Origin: Zhongshania aliphaticivorans
GTDB taxonomy: Bacteria; Pseudomonadota; Gammaproteobacteria; Pseudomonadales; Spongiibacteraceae
Direction: 5' to 3'
NCBI RefSeq assembly: GCF_001586255.1
Contig: NZ_CP014544.1
Coordinates: forward strand, 3,063,501 to 3,127,500
DNA: 64,000 bases
The stretch's first letter is position 1. Each line of letters opens with the position of its first letter. Of the stretch, positions 17,724-27,161 are shown in pieces. Made by a program: the position numbers and the translations under genes. The notes below the pieces were generated by a model. The model was not told the origin of the DNA, searched no databases, and saw only the letters and a program-made list of their open reading frames with translations.

Positions 17724-19547
17724 ATGAAAAGGGCATTATTACAACTCTCTATAGCGAGCATTCTCGCAGCGGGCCTGAGCGCTTGTGGCGGTGACGATGG
17801 TGACCGCGGCCCCGCCGGTGTAGACGGCGCCGCTGGCAACCCAGGTTCGGCTGGCGCGCCAGGATCAGCTGGTGCACCCGGCGCAAATGGAAATGATGGC
17901 AAGGACGGCCTAGAAGGTGCAGCCCTAAAGCGTTTTGCCTCAGCGCCATTGGGTGCGGAGTTTACCGGCTTGTTCGTTAATAGCGACGGCGTGTTGTTCA
18001 GCAACATCCAGCACCCAAGCGGCTCCAACACCACCATGGATGTCGACGGCAAGACTATTGATAAGGGCACCATCGGCGCATTTATGAATGTCGATGTAAA
18101 TAATCTCGGCAATGTCGCCGCCATGGACTTCCCTATTACCACCGCCGATAAAGAGCGAGTACTCAGCGCCGCCGGTACCTACATGGTACTGGCGCAGCAA
18201 AACGATGACCTCGCCAGCGGCAAACAAATGGGCGACATCGTTGCGGCAGATGGCAGCACGGTATTAAAAAGCTCTAACGACCCCGACTTTAACGCGGCGG
18301 TTTCTGATGGCGGCACCGGTTACTTTCTGTATTCCAACTGGGAAGATCGACCCGGCGGCATGAGCCGCATCAAACTGAGCAGTACCTATGCGGTTACTCA
18401 GGAGGGAATGTTAGATTTCTCGTCTGTTAAAGGCACGTGGGTTAACTGCTTTGGCACATTGAGCCCCTGGGGCACGCCATTAACATCTGAAGAGCTGTAT
18501 TTTGACAACACCGCCAACTGGTATAGCGCCACCAACAACGAAGCCAAATCCATTGCCGAATATCGCGGTTTCCCAACCGACGGCAGTGGTAACTGGGGCA
18601 ATCCCTACGACTACGGTTATATCGTAGAAATTGGCACCGGCGGCACTGTTGCCGCTGCTGACGTGGCCAATGTCACCATGAACAAGCTAGAACTCATGGG
18701 CCGCTTCTCCCACGAGAACGCGGTAGTCATGCCAGATTTACGCACTGTGTTCTTAAGCGATGACGGCAGCGGCACCGTATTGTTTAAGTTTGTAGCAGAC
18801 AACCCCAGCGACATGAGCTCAGGTTCACTCTACGCAGCTAAAGCTACGCAATCTGCCGGTGTTAAGGACCCTGCTGAAGCCGCTTTCGCCATTGAGTGGA
18901 TTAATATCGCCACGGGTAATGAAGCCACCATCGAAGCGGCTATCGCTAGCTTTAACGGCACTTTAGCCGATGCCAAGCAAATTACCACACAGCAAATCAA
19001 TGACTACGCCGAGTCAAAATTGAACGCCGACCTCGACACTAGCGGCACGGTGGCCAGCAATCCGTTTACTGACGACCGTATTGGTTTTCTTGAGAGCCGC
19101 AAAGCAGCCGCAGCAATGGGTGCAACTGCCGAGTTCAATAAAATGGAAGGCGTTAATATCAACTTCGGTCTTGCCGATAGTTGGTGGAATAACGGCGCCG
19201 CCGATGGCAAACAAGCCTATATGTATATGGCCATGTCCGACACCACGAGCACCATGTCAGATAGCAGCGGCGCAATTCAGCTAGACGGCACTCACGGCAA
19301 ATGTGGCGCGGTTTACCGAATGAAACTGGTCAAAAACAGTGCAGGCTTAGTCGATATCAAGACCCTCTCACCGGCGATTGTTGGCGGCCCCTACGACGGC
19401 AGCCGCAGCACCAACCGCTGTAACATAAATAACATATCCAACCCCGATAATCTGGTGGTTCTCGACGATGGCCGAGTATTAATCGGTGAAGACACCGGTA
19501 ATCACCAAAACAATATTATTTGGTTGTTTGAAGACCCCGCTCTGTAA
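17724..19547 (+). CDS. PhoX-like (DUF839) phosphatase lipoprotein with collagen-like linker
   Basis: A 607-residue lipoprotein: the signal peptide ends in the lipobox LSAC (C21). Residues 26-67 are an uninterrupted run of about 14 Gly-X-Y triplets, a collagen-like spacer, and the rest is a DUF839/PhoX-like beta-propeller. Supporting segments are NWEDRPGGMSRIKL, TWVNCFGTLSPWGTPLTSEE, HENAVVMPDLRTVFLSDDG and a closing VVLDDGRVLIGEDTG. PhoX enzymes are calcium- and iron-dependent phosphatases releasing phosphate from organic esters; many DUF839 relatives are untested, so activity is inferred. Followed by an intrinsic terminator, then a CxxCH lipoprotein and an alkaline phosphatase. Confidence 0.82.
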   Translation: MKRALLQLSIASILAAGLSACGGDDGDRGPAGVDGAAGNPGSAGAPGSAGAPGANGNDGKDGLEGAALKRFASAPLGAEFTGLFVNSDGVLFSNIQHPSGSNTTMDVDGKTIDKGTIGAFMNVDVNNLGNVAAMDFPITTADKERVLSAAGTYMVLAQQNDDLASGKQMGDIVAADGSTVLKSSNDPDFNAAVSDGGTGYFLYSNWEDRPGGMSRIKLSSTYAVTQEGMLDFSSVKGTWVNCFGTLSPWGTPLTSEELYFDNTANWYSATNNEAKSIAEYRGFPTDGSGNWGNPYDYGYIVEIGTGGTVAAADVANVTMNKLELMGRFSHENAVVMPDLRTVFLSDDGSGTVLFKFVADNPSDMSSGSLYAAKATQSAGVKDPAEAAFAIEWINIATGNEATIEAAIASFNGTLADAKQITTQQINDYAESKLNADLDTSGTVASNPFTDDRIGFLESRKAAAAMGATAEFNKMEGVNINFGLADSWWNNGAADGKQAYMYMAMSDTTSTMSDSSGAIQLDGTHGKCGAVYRMKLVKNSAGLVDIKTLSPAIVGGPYDGSRSTNRCNINNISNPDNLVVLDDGRVLIGEDTGNHQNNIIWLFEDPAL

Positions 19548-19570
19548 AACCCGCGTGTTACAGCAGTTTA

Positions 19571-19599
19571 GAGGGCGGATTTATCCGCCCTCTTTTTTT
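19571..19599 (+). terminator. Rho-independent terminator after the PhoX-like gene
   Basis: GAGGGCGGA and TCCGCCCTC form a perfect 9-bp stem with a 4-base loop (19571-19592), directly followed by a run of T (to 19599). It lies 23 bases after the stop codon and only 15 bases before the next ATG, so the next gene would need read-through or its own promoter. Confidence 0.92.
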
Positions 19600-19614
19600 A
19601 TTGGTAAGGAATCC

Positions 19615-21339
19615 ATGAAAGCGCTCATTCTTATTTTTCTTTTCATTTTAGCCGCCTGTGACGCATCGCCTAAAGACAAGCTAAATGCAGTACAGCACGA
19701 ACCAGTGGCAACAGATGCTAGCGTGCTAACACAGCTCAAATTTCCCCGAACAATTGCGGCCGGTAGTCAGGGGATATTACGCCTACCACCGAGCGACACC
19801 CTCTACAATGCCGAGGCAGTGATTCCCCCCCAGTGCTATACCAAGCACGAAGGGCAATACAACCCCTGCATGACCTGCCACCAGAGCTACCCCTACCGCA
19901 GCCGCCCCAACACTATGAACGACAGCAATTTGCAAAGCGTGTATGCCTTTTCTGATTTGGGCCTAAGCAACCATTGGCAAAATTTATTTGAAGATCGTCG
20001 GCAAACAATGGCTGAGATCAGCGACCAACAGGTTATCGATTATCTTTACACCGACAATTACAGCCCATTAATTGATCAACTAAAAAACACGACGGATTGG
20101 CAGGGCCCCATTCCCGAGATTAAAAATTTGCACCTAGGCGCGGCGGCCTTCGACCACCACGGCATCGCCAAAGACGGCAGTCACTGGGTTGCCTTTAATT
20201 ACAAACCACTACCCAGTACTTTTTGGCCCACCAATGGTTCTACCGACGATGTGATGATTCGCCTACCGGCTAAATTCCGGCAATCGTCCTGTCAAAACAG
20301 CCCAGAATCCCGAGACGCCTATCTGGCCAATCTCTCGATTTTAGAAATGGCGATTAAAGATCTCGATCAAATTTCGCTACCCGATATTGATGAAAACGCA
20401 GTGTGTCAGGACCTAAATGCCGACGGAAAATTAGGTATCATCCAAACGTTGCACCGCCCAAGCCACTATATTGGCGGTGCCGCTGACGAAGTCCTTAGCC
20501 CCATGCTCTACCCTCTTGGCACCGAATTTTTACACTCGGTGCGGTACGTCGGCATCGATAAGAGCGGCGCCATTGGCCTACCCCCGCGCATGAAAGAACT
20601 GCGCTATATGCGCAAATATGACTACTACAATCCAAATCACTTGGTGTCCAAATACGGCAACGAATATCAAGAGAAAGTCGAAGGCCTGCTACCGCAATTT
20701 ATTCATCGTGGCGACCAAGGCACCGATAATAGTTTTGGCTGGATGTTATTGGGATTTATTGAAAACCAACAAGGTCAGCTGCGCAAACAAAGCGATGAGG
20801 AGCAATTGTTTTGTATGGGCTGCCATACCACTATCGGCTCGACTATCGATCAAACCTTTGCCTTTGCTCGCAAGGTGACTGGCGCCGAGGGTTGGTCCTA
20901 TATCGACTTAGTCGGCATGCCCGACGCCCCAAATGTAGACACCCCAAATGCGAATGAAGGCGAAATTGCCCATTATTTGCGTACCGTCGGCGGCGGTAAT
21001 GAATTTAGAGAAAACAATGAAATTCGCCAACGCTTTTTTAATGCTGATGGCAGCCTTAATACTACAGCGGTACAGGGACTGGATGTGTACCAGCTTATTA
21101 CGCCGTCGCTACGCCGCGCGCTAGATTTGAATAAGGCTTATATGAGCATTGTTGCCGACCAAGATTTTATTCATGGTCGTGACGCCAATTTAAAGCCGGT
21201 AACAAATGTGCATAAGGAAATTGATCCCGAAACGACGCCAGTACTTCCAGGAGATAAAGCCGTGCAGTGGGACATTCGCTTGCAATGGACAAACGAGGAA
21301 AAAATAAAGAACACAGCGCTTCCGTTAAGTACAAAATAA
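19615..21339 (+). CDS. Lipoprotein with two CxxCH haem-binding motifs
   Basis: A 574-residue predicted lipoprotein (lipobox LAAC, C15) with two c-type haem attachment motifs: CMTCH at residues 85-89 and CMGCH at 400-404. The wide spacing of the motifs and the extra length are unlike small monohaem cytochromes c; I do not recognise a named family. An open frame extends upstream to 19486, but that part is inside the previous gene and the terminator. ATG 19615, with TAAGGA just before it, gives the lipoprotein signal. Lying between two phosphatase genes suggests a role with them, but none is known. Redox activity is inferred from motifs only. Confidence 0.72.
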   Translation: MKALILIFLFILAACDASPKDKLNAVQHEPVATDASVLTQLKFPRTIAAGSQGILRLPPSDTLYNAEAVIPPQCYTKHEGQYNPCMTCHQSYPYRSRPNTMNDSNLQSVYAFSDLGLSNHWQNLFEDRRQTMAEISDQQVIDYLYTDNYSPLIDQLKNTTDWQGPIPEIKNLHLGAAAFDHHGIAKDGSHWVAFNYKPLPSTFWPTNGSTDDVMIRLPAKFRQSSCQNSPESRDAYLANLSILEMAIKDLDQISLPDIDENAVCQDLNADGKLGIIQTLHRPSHYIGGAADEVLSPMLYPLGTEFLHSVRYVGIDKSGAIGLPPRMKELRYMRKYDYYNPNHLVSKYGNEYQEKVEGLLPQFIHRGDQGTDNSFGWMLLGFIENQQGQLRKQSDEEQLFCMGCHTTIGSTIDQTFAFARKVTGAEGWSYIDLVGMPDAPNVDTPNANEGEIAHYLRTVGGGNEFRENNEIRQRFFNADGSLNTTAVQGLDVYQLITPSLRRALDLNKAYMSIVADQDFIHGRDANLKPVTNVHKEIDPETTPVLPGDKAVQWDIRLQWTNEEKIKNTALPLSTK

Positions 21340-21380
21340 TTAGATAGTGGCCAATGACTGCACAGAACTCAGGGGCAACA

Positions 21381-23036
21381 ATGACGCGCAAATACAACAC
21401 ATTAACAATAGCGCTAGCAGCGAGCGTAGCCACACTCATGCTAGCAGCTTGCAGCGACGGCAAAATATCGCCGTCCGTCACACCAAGTAAAGCCCAAAGT
21501 ACAGCGCTGCTCACACACCAAAGCAGCGCGCCATTAATTGCCAATACTCTACAAAACCAATGGTATCTTGACGCCGCAAGCACCGTTGCCAGCAAACCCC
21601 TAGGCGAAGCTGAGCGCGGCAAGGCGCGTAATATTATTTTATTTTTAGGCGACGGTATGAGTATCGCCACGATCACCGCCGCGCGAATTCTCGCCGGACA
21701 GCGCTTAGGTCAAAGCGGCGAGGAATACGCGCTGAGTTTTGAGTCGTTCCCCTACACCGGTTTAGCTAAAACCTACAATGTCGATTCACAGACCCCCGAT
21801 TCCGCTGGCACCATGACCGCCATTGTATCGGGCCTAAAAACCGATGCCGGGGTGCTCGGTGTCGATGAAAACGTCATTCCCGGCAACTGCCAAAGCCTTG
21901 CGGGAAATGAAGTGATCAGCGCCTTGGAGTTAGCTGAGCTAGCCGGTAAAGCGACGGGTATTATCTCCACCGCCAGAATTACCCACGCCACCCCCGCCGC
22001 AACCTATGCCAAAACAGCTGATCGCGACTGGGAGGCCGACAGTGACCTACCTGACGCCGCAAAAGCGGCGGGCTGTAAAGATATCGCCAGCCAATTAATC
22101 GATTTTGAAAAAAATCTAGAAGCCCGTATTCCCGGCGCCGACGTCGACGGCATTGAGGTGGTAATGGGCGGTGGTCGACGTGCGTTTATCGATAAAACCG
22201 ACGCCAGTGGCGAAGGTCATCGGCAGGATGGCCGCAATTTAATCCAGGAGTGGCAACGGCAGTACCGCGATGGCAACTACCTCCAAAATGCAGCTGATTT
22301 ACAGGCAATTAAACCAAACGCAACAGGCAAGATTTTGGGTTTGTTTAATCCAACGCATATGCAGTATGAGTCAAACCGCGACACCAGCAACGGCGGTGAA
22401 CCCTCGCTACAAGCAATGACCGCCGCCGCAATAACGCGACTAAGCCAGAACCCCAGCGGGTATTTTCTTATGGTCGAGGGCGGTCGCATCGATCATGCCC
22501 ACCACGCTGGCAATGCCTATAACGCCTTAAATGAAACCATTGCCTTCGCAGATGCCGTCGCGACTGCCATGACATTTAGCAATTCCGACGACACTTTAAT
22601 TATAGTGACCGCAGACCACGGTCACGTCTTCAGCTTTAGTGGTTACCCCAAGCGTGGCAACCCTATTTTAGGGAAAGTGGTAGGCGTTGGCAGTGATACT
22701 CCGACGCTGGCCGCCGATGGCATGCCCTACACCACATTGAGCTATAGCAATGGCCGGGGATTTCAAAACCTAGGCACCGACAACAATGCTGATACCGCAT
22801 ACCAACAAGAAATACAGGCTGGCCGCCACAACCTAGAGGATATCGACACCGAAACCAGCGGCTTTCACCAAGAAGCCCTAATCCCCCTTTCTGCCGAAAC
22901 CCACTCTGGCGAAGATGTGGCCATTTACGCCCGTGGCCCAGGCGCCGCGCTTGTTAGTGGCAGTAACGAGCAGAGCTTGATATTTCATGTAATAAATTAC
23001 GCTGCAGATTTTTTGCGCAGCCCGGCAAGTCATTAA
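21381..23036 (+). CDS. Alkaline phosphatase (PhoA superfamily) lipoprotein
   Basis: An alkaline phosphatase of about 551 residues. It contains ILFLGDGM with metal ligand D91, the nucleophile Ser in QTPDSAGTMTAIVSG (S141), VEGGRIDHAHHAGN and the IIVTADHGH metal-binding segment. The signal peptide ends in LAAC (C24), suggesting a lipid-anchored periplasmic or surface enzyme rather than soluble PhoA. ATG 21381 is chosen over 21354 because AGGGG lies 5 bases upstream. It hydrolyses phosphate monoesters. It follows the CxxCH lipoprotein by about 40 bases and is probably cotranscribed with it. The nearby PhoX-like gene is a second, unrelated phosphatase. Confidence 0.92.
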   Translation: MTRKYNTLTIALAASVATLMLAACSDGKISPSVTPSKAQSTALLTHQSSAPLIANTLQNQWYLDAASTVASKPLGEAERGKARNIILFLGDGMSIATITAARILAGQRLGQSGEEYALSFESFPYTGLAKTYNVDSQTPDSAGTMTAIVSGLKTDAGVLGVDENVIPGNCQSLAGNEVISALELAELAGKATGIISTARITHATPAATYAKTADRDWEADSDLPDAAKAAGCKDIASQLIDFEKNLEARIPGADVDGIEVVMGGGRRAFIDKTDASGEGHRQDGRNLIQEWQRQYRDGNYLQNAADLQAIKPNATGKILGLFNPTHMQYESNRDTSNGGEPSLQAMTAAAITRLSQNPSGYFLMVEGGRIDHAHHAGNAYNALNETIAFADAVATAMTFSNSDDTLIIVTADHGHVFSFSGYPKRGNPILGKVVGVGSDTPTLAADGMPYTTLSYSNGRGFQNLGTDNNADTAYQQEIQAGRHNLEDIDTETSGFHQEALIPLSAETHSGEDVAIYARGPGAALVSGSNEQSLIFHVINYAADFLRSPASH

Positions 23037-23062
23037 ACCCTGAACAAGGGTTTCTCGCAGAC

Positions 23063-23098
23063 ATAAAAAAGGCGTACCGCCATTACAGCAATACGCCC
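23063..23098 (-). terminator. Intrinsic terminator of the small secreted-protein gene
   Basis: On the minus strand GGCGTA (23097-23092) and TACGCC (23076-23071) form a stem, followed by six T. It lies about 30 bases after the stop of the small gene. On the plus strand it has an upstream A run, so it may act for the phosphatase gene only weakly. Confidence 0.75.
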
Positions 23099-23126
23099 AA
23101 AAAAGACCTAAAGGGTGGGTAAAAAT

Positions 23127-23444
23127 TTACTTCGCAGAAACCTGTAACTGTTTGTGGTAACGAACTAGCTGGTTATAGTGATCTGCCGTTTCTTCTAACC
23201 GCGCTACCGCCGCGTTGTAGACAAAATCGTCAGAGTAACCCTCACAAACTTCCAATCCTTGTGATGCGCGGTCAAGGTATTCCTCAACGGCAAATTTCAG
23301 GTTTGGCATATCTTCAACTGCGCTTGCGCTTACCTCAGGTAAACTCGGCGGATTCATTACCGCAGCCAGTGCGCAGTTCGCATAACTATTCAATGACACA
23401 AATGCCAAAGCAGCCAATACGCTGCCTAATATTAACTTCTTCAT
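23127..23444 (-). CDS. Small secreted protein of unknown function
   Basis: A 105-residue protein starting MKKLILGSVLAALAFVSLNSYA, a clear signal peptide with cleavage near residue 22. The mature part of about 83 residues has two Cys (NCALAA and EVCEGY) and a helical, charged C-terminal half (LEETADHYNQLVRYHKQL). I do not recognise the family. An extra three residues upstream are possible, but the ATG at 23444 gives the standard signal sequence. It is a single-gene unit with its own terminator, convergent with the alkaline phosphatase gene. A periplasmic location is inferred. Confidence 0.65.
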   Translation of the reverse strand: MKKLILGSVLAALAFVSLNSYANCALAAVMNPPSLPEVSASAVEDMPNLKFAVEEYLDRASQGLEVCEGYSDDFVYNAAVARLEETADHYNQLVRYHKQLQVSAK

Positions 23445-23850
23445 CAGATACACCTCGCGCTACAAAGCACAAATTCTAATAACAATAGTTATGATACCAA
23501 AATACACACTTATATCCACAGAAAAATTGACACATCGTCAACAAATGCGTCGAAATAAATATAAATCCTTTATTATCAATTGGTTAATATTAATCAAAAC
23601 TTGCGCCAAAACCTATTACGTTACAATTAACCGCATTGTGTCGTTGGGTATATTCCTCCCACAAAACCTAAATGAGAAGATCAGCCACAAATGCCAGCAA
23701 AATACAGAAGCGAGGAATAAATTTACCAGGCAACCAACCGCATAGGGCATTTACGGCCAAGAAGAAGCAAATAGTTTAAGAGGGAGGACGCTGGCCGCAG
23801 CAACGAGCGGACAGCATTCCAAACGGTGACCAAGGGTGGGGCTAGCTAGC
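23445..23850. other. Gene-free AT-rich gap
   Basis: About 400 bases, AT-rich from 23460 to 23700, without a convincing gene. It must contain the promoter of the small secreted-protein gene. A plus-strand frame at 23491-23745 lacks a ribosome binding site and looks random. TTGAC-N5-GTCAA at about 23527-23541 is a small dyad without clear meaning. Confidence 0.4.
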
Positions 23851-24552
23851 TCAGCGGACGTTACCGCGAAGATCAAGAAAACGATCTACCAATAGATCTG
23901 GCTCGGCGTCTGCTACCGGCGCACCGTGATTGTAACCATAACTCACACACGCAACGGGCATACCCGCCGCCCGCGCCGCCGCGACATCATTCACGGAATC
24001 CCCAACCATCACGGTATTGGCAAGCGGCACCCCTAGCTGCTGGCACGCCAAAAACAATGGCGCGGGATCGGGTTTACGCACTGCCAAGGTGTCACCGCCG
24101 ACCAAGACCGGCATCAGCTCTTCCAGGCCAAAGTGGGCAAGAATAGGCTGACTGAATCTGGCAGGCTTATTAGTCACACAAGCCATTTTAATACCCTTGG
24201 CCTGCCAATGCCTTAAGGCCTCACGCACGCCAGGGTAAAGCACGGTTTGCTCACACGTCTGCTTGCCATAGTGTTCAAAAAACACCGCAAGCAACTGATC
24301 GACCAAGGCGGCGTCTAACGATTGCTCAGGCACCTCAAGCGCAAAGGCCAAGCCGCGCTGTACCAGCTTGCGGGCGCCATTACCGACCCAACCCCGCACC
24401 CGACCAACACCGGCAGGCACATAATTGAGTTGCTCCAAACTTGCGTCTAGCGCCGCGGCCAAATCCGGCACACTGTCGATAAGCGTGCCATCCAAATCAA
24501 ATAAAATGGCCTGTAACTCACGACCATCTAAAAGATCTTGTAATGCACTCAT
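23851..24552 (-). CDS. gph: Phosphoglycolate phosphatase
   Basis: A 233-residue HAD-superfamily hydrolase that dephosphorylates 2-phosphoglycolate, a product of DNA 3'-end repair. Motif I is [11 protein letters not shown] with the nucleophile and acid/base aspartates, motif II is CVTNKP, the conserved Lys lies in VRKPDPAPL, and motif IV is [16 protein letters not shown]. The cap domain between motifs I and II is of the alpha-helical type found in Gph. It overlaps the rpe stop by 4 bases, the usual rpe-gph arrangement in gammaproteobacteria. It is the last gene of the amgK-murU-rpe-gph string. Confidence 0.92.
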   Translation of the reverse strand: MSALQDLLDGRELQAILFDLDGTLIDSVPDLAAALDASLEQLNYVPAGVGRVRGWVGNGARKLVQRGLAFALEVPEQSLDAALVDQLLAVFFEHYGKQTCEQTVLYPGVREALRHWQAKGIKMACVTNKPARFSQPILAHFGLEELMPVLVGGDTLAVRKPDPAPLFLACQQLGVPLANTVMVGDSVNDVAAARAAGMPVACVSYGYNHGAPVADAEPDLLVDRFLDLRGNVR

Positions 24553-25217
24553 ACGCCAGCCAATTCGTTCCGCATTTTTTCAATCGTTTCACTGTAGTCG
24601 CCACCATTAAAAATTGCTGAGCCAGCCACAAAGGTATCTGCCCCTGCGGCCGCCACTTGAGCAATATTTTTAGCCGAGATACCGCCATCCACTTCAAGGC
24701 GAATATCCCGACCAGAGGCGTCGATCAACGCCCGCACTTCTTTAATTTTGTCGAGGGTCGAGGGAATAAAGCTCTGTCCACCAAAGCCAGGGTTCACCGA
24801 CATCAGCAAAATCATATCGAGCTTATCCATGACATATTTCAATACGTCAGGACCAACCGCAGGATTCAACACCAAGCCCGCCTTACAGCCAGCATCGCGG
24901 ATCATCTGCAGCGAGCGATCAACATGGGTTGTGGCATCAGGGTGAAAAGTAATGATACTTGCGCCCGCTTCAGCAAAATCGGCAATCATGCGATCAACTG
25001 GCGAAACCATCAAATGCACATCAATTGGCGCTTTCACACCGTGCTTGCGCAAGGCCTTGCACACCATGGGCCCAATAGTCAGATTCGGCACATAGTGATT
25101 ATCCATTACATCAAAGTGAACAATATCCGCACCAGCCTCCAGCACCGCGTCAACTTCCGCGCCTAAACAAGCGAAGTTTGCCGATAATATCGATGGGGCT
25201 ATCCAGTAATCTGCCAT
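24549..25217 (-). CDS. rpe: Ribulose-phosphate 3-epimerase
   Basis: A 222-residue TIM-barrel epimerase interconverting ribulose 5-phosphate and xylulose 5-phosphate in the pentose phosphate pathway. It starts [19 protein letters not shown]. The signatures are [19 protein letters not shown] (metal-binding His and catalytic Asp), [21 protein letters not shown], and LEVDGGIS with the second catalytic Asp. Full length for the family. It is translationally coupled to gph through an ATGA overlap, and lies 76 bases after murU, possibly in the same transcript. Confidence 0.95.
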   Translation of the reverse strand: MADYWIAPSILSANFACLGAEVDAVLEAGADIVHFDVMDNHYVPNLTIGPMVCKALRKHGVKAPIDVHLMVSPVDRMIADFAEAGASIITFHPDATTHVDRSLQMIRDAGCKAGLVLNPAVGPDVLKYVMDKLDMILLMSVNPGFGGQSFIPSTLDKIKEVRALIDASGRDIRLEVDGGISAKNIAQVAAAGADTFVAGSAIFNGGDYSETIEKMRNELAGV

Positions 25218-25293
25218 TTTAGTTTCCTGAAAAATTGAGGCGCTAGTTTAATGCGCAAACCATTACGGTATCTATAAGTACATAATCGGTATT

Positions 25294-26004
25294 TTACGGC
25301 ACTTTCGGCGCTGAATCAGCAGGCCTAGGCGACGCACTTAAAAAGTCGTCGAGATCAGCCAATCGCTGGGGCGTACCGATATCCCACCAATGACCTTGAA
25401 ACAATTCACCGCTGAGACCGCCACTGGCTATCGCGCTCTGCATAAGCGGTTTTAAGGCGCGCTGCCCTTGGGTCAAGCCCCGAAACATCGACGGGCGCCA
25501 TACGCTAATACCCGAAAAAGTATGGCGGGGCCCAAGGTCGTCCTCAGTCACCAAGCCAGCGTCGGTCAGCGCAAAATCACCACTAGGGTGATGAGGCGGA
25601 TTTTCAATCAGCACGAGATGCGCCGCTTGCGGCCGACAGTTTAATAGGCGGCTAAAATCAAAATCCGTCCAAACATCGCCGTTGACCAATAAAAATGGCG
25701 CGTCGTCGTCACTGTCTAAGTAAGGCAAGGCTTGGACGATGCCCCCGGCGGTTTCCAGCGGCTGCTCTTCTCTGGACAAGTGAATGCGAAGACCATAGCC
25801 GTTGGCGGAACCAAGGTAGTCTTGAACTTGGTCGGCGAGCCAGGAACAATTCACCACCACCTCACTCACGCCTGCGGCGGCCAGTTTGGCCAAATGAAAA
25901 TCAATGAGCGGACGACCGCCAGCCCGCAACAGCGGCTTAGGGCAGTGATCGGTCAGCGGCCGCATCCGCGTCCCCAGCCCTGCGGCCAAGATCATGGCTT
26001 TCAT
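25294..26004 (-). CDS. murU: N-acetylmuramate alpha-1-phosphate uridylyltransferase
   Basis: A 236-residue nucleotidyltransferase with the N-terminal signature MILAAGLGTRMRPLT and KPLL of sugar-1-phosphate nucleotidyl transferases, plus LLVNGDVWTDFDF for metal binding. In Pseudomonas and relatives MurU makes UDP-MurNAc from MurNAc-1-phosphate in the peptidoglycan recycling bypass that circumvents MurA and hence fosfomycin. The specific assignment rests on its position directly after the kinase gene amgK (TAA immediately followed by ATG) and divergent from lptD, as in Pseudomonas. Without that context it would be a generic glucose-1-phosphate thymidylyltransferase-like protein. Confidence 0.88.
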   Translation of the reverse strand: MKAMILAAGLGTRMRPLTDHCPKPLLRAGGRPLIDFHLAKLAAAGVSEVVVNCSWLADQVQDYLGSANGYGLRIHLSREEQPLETAGGIVQALPYLDSDDDAPFLLVNGDVWTDFDFSRLLNCRPQAAHLVLIENPPHHPSGDFALTDAGLVTEDDLGPRHTFSGISVWRPSMFRGLTQGQRALKPLMQSAIASGGLSGELFQGHWWDIGTPQRLADLDDFLSASPRPADSAPKVP

Positions 26005-27036
26005 TTAGTCAGCGTCCTTAAACCAGCTTTGCTGACAGATTAGCGGCATTAACTTACTGTCAAACCACGCCAAAAACTCATCAAACTCCGGGTAGCGACT
26101 GGCGATGCTCAAGGTGTATTCCAACACCAGCGGCAAATCAGCAAGATACCCAGACTTACCGTCGCGCAAATTCAAACGGGCAAATATACCAAGCACCTTG
26201 ATGTGGCGCTGTAAGCCCATCCAGTCCACATCTTGGCAAAACTCTGCTTCAGAGCGCCCCGCCAGCAGGCCCGCTTGCATTGCCATGCGGCGATACACGC
26301 TAATCCAATCATCCACCAACTCTTCTGGCCAACTGATATAGCAATCGCGGATCAGCGACACCAAATCGTAACTAATAGGGCCGACCACGGCATCTTGAAA
26401 ATCAATCATGCCCAGACGTTCATCAGCCAACACCATTAAATTGCGGCTGTGAAAATCCCGATGAACCAAGACCTGGGGCTGAGCAAGCGCGCGCTGGCTC
26501 AACAGGGAAAACACCGCATCGAGCATCACACGCTCGGCGCTATCGAGCTGATAACCCAGCAGACCGCCCACAAACCACTCGGGGAACAGCTTCATTTCAG
26601 TAGTTAGCCGCGCTTCATCGTACGCGGGCAAACTGTGCTGTTCACTCGGTATGCGCTGCATGGCCAACATCACGCCAAAGGCTTGTTTATAGTAATGATC
26701 TGCCGCTGCACTGCTCACCAGTAATGGCAACAGCAACTGGTCGCCAAAATCTTCTTGCAATAAGAAGCCTCGCGGCTTGTCCCAGCCCAACAACGCCGGC
26801 ACTCTGGCAACATGTTTGTGCAATAGAGCCTGCACGGTCGCAAACGCCAAGTTATCTTCTTTATCTGGCGGCGCGTGCACCGCAATCACACTGCCGCCGT
26901 CATTAAGCTGCAATCGATAATAACGGCGAAAACTGGCGTCGCCAGACACCACTGCCAAGACATTTGCCGCATCCGCAGGACTGAGCGACAGTTGCTGCAG
27001 ACACCAACTGTGTAATTCTTTCAATATGTGATCCAT
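26005..27036 (-). CDS. amgK: N-acetylmuramate/N-acetylglucosamine anomeric kinase
   Basis: A 343-residue aminoglycoside-phosphotransferase-fold kinase. LVHRDFHSRNLMV is the catalytic loop with the Asp base, and GMIDFQDAVVGPISYDL carries the metal-binding Asp. Family knowledge assigns AmgK the phosphorylation of MurNAc and GlcNAc at the anomeric carbon, supplying MurU. It is the first gene of the leftward operon and diverges from lptD across 125 bases that must carry both promoters. The start MDHILKELHSW agrees with the family length. Confidence 0.88.
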   Translation of the reverse strand: MDHILKELHSWCLQQLSLSPADAANVLAVVSGDASFRRYYRLQLNDGGSVIAVHAPPDKEDNLAFATVQALLHKHVARVPALLGWDKPRGFLLQEDFGDQLLLPLLVSSAAADHYYKQAFGVMLAMQRIPSEQHSLPAYDEARLTTEMKLFPEWFVGGLLGYQLDSAERVMLDAVFSLLSQRALAQPQVLVHRDFHSRNLMVLADERLGMIDFQDAVVGPISYDLVSLIRDCYISWPEELVDDWISVYRRMAMQAGLLAGRSEAEFCQDVDWMGLQRHIKVLGIFARLNLRDGKSGYLADLPLVLEYTLSIASRYPEFDEFLAWFDSKLMPLICQQSWFKDAD

Positions 27037-27161
27037 TTTTATTCCGTTAAAAGCCAGAATTTCTGGCCTTTTATACTCTCAGGCGGGCATCCTAGCAGAG
27101 AATGCTTTATTATCCACCTTCGCCAATCCGGGCTCCATCGCCAAAATAAAACCATTAACCG

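Noticed and set aside
23491..23745. 84-codon plus-strand frame
   Set aside because: No ribosome binding site, AT-rich composition and no recognisable motif.
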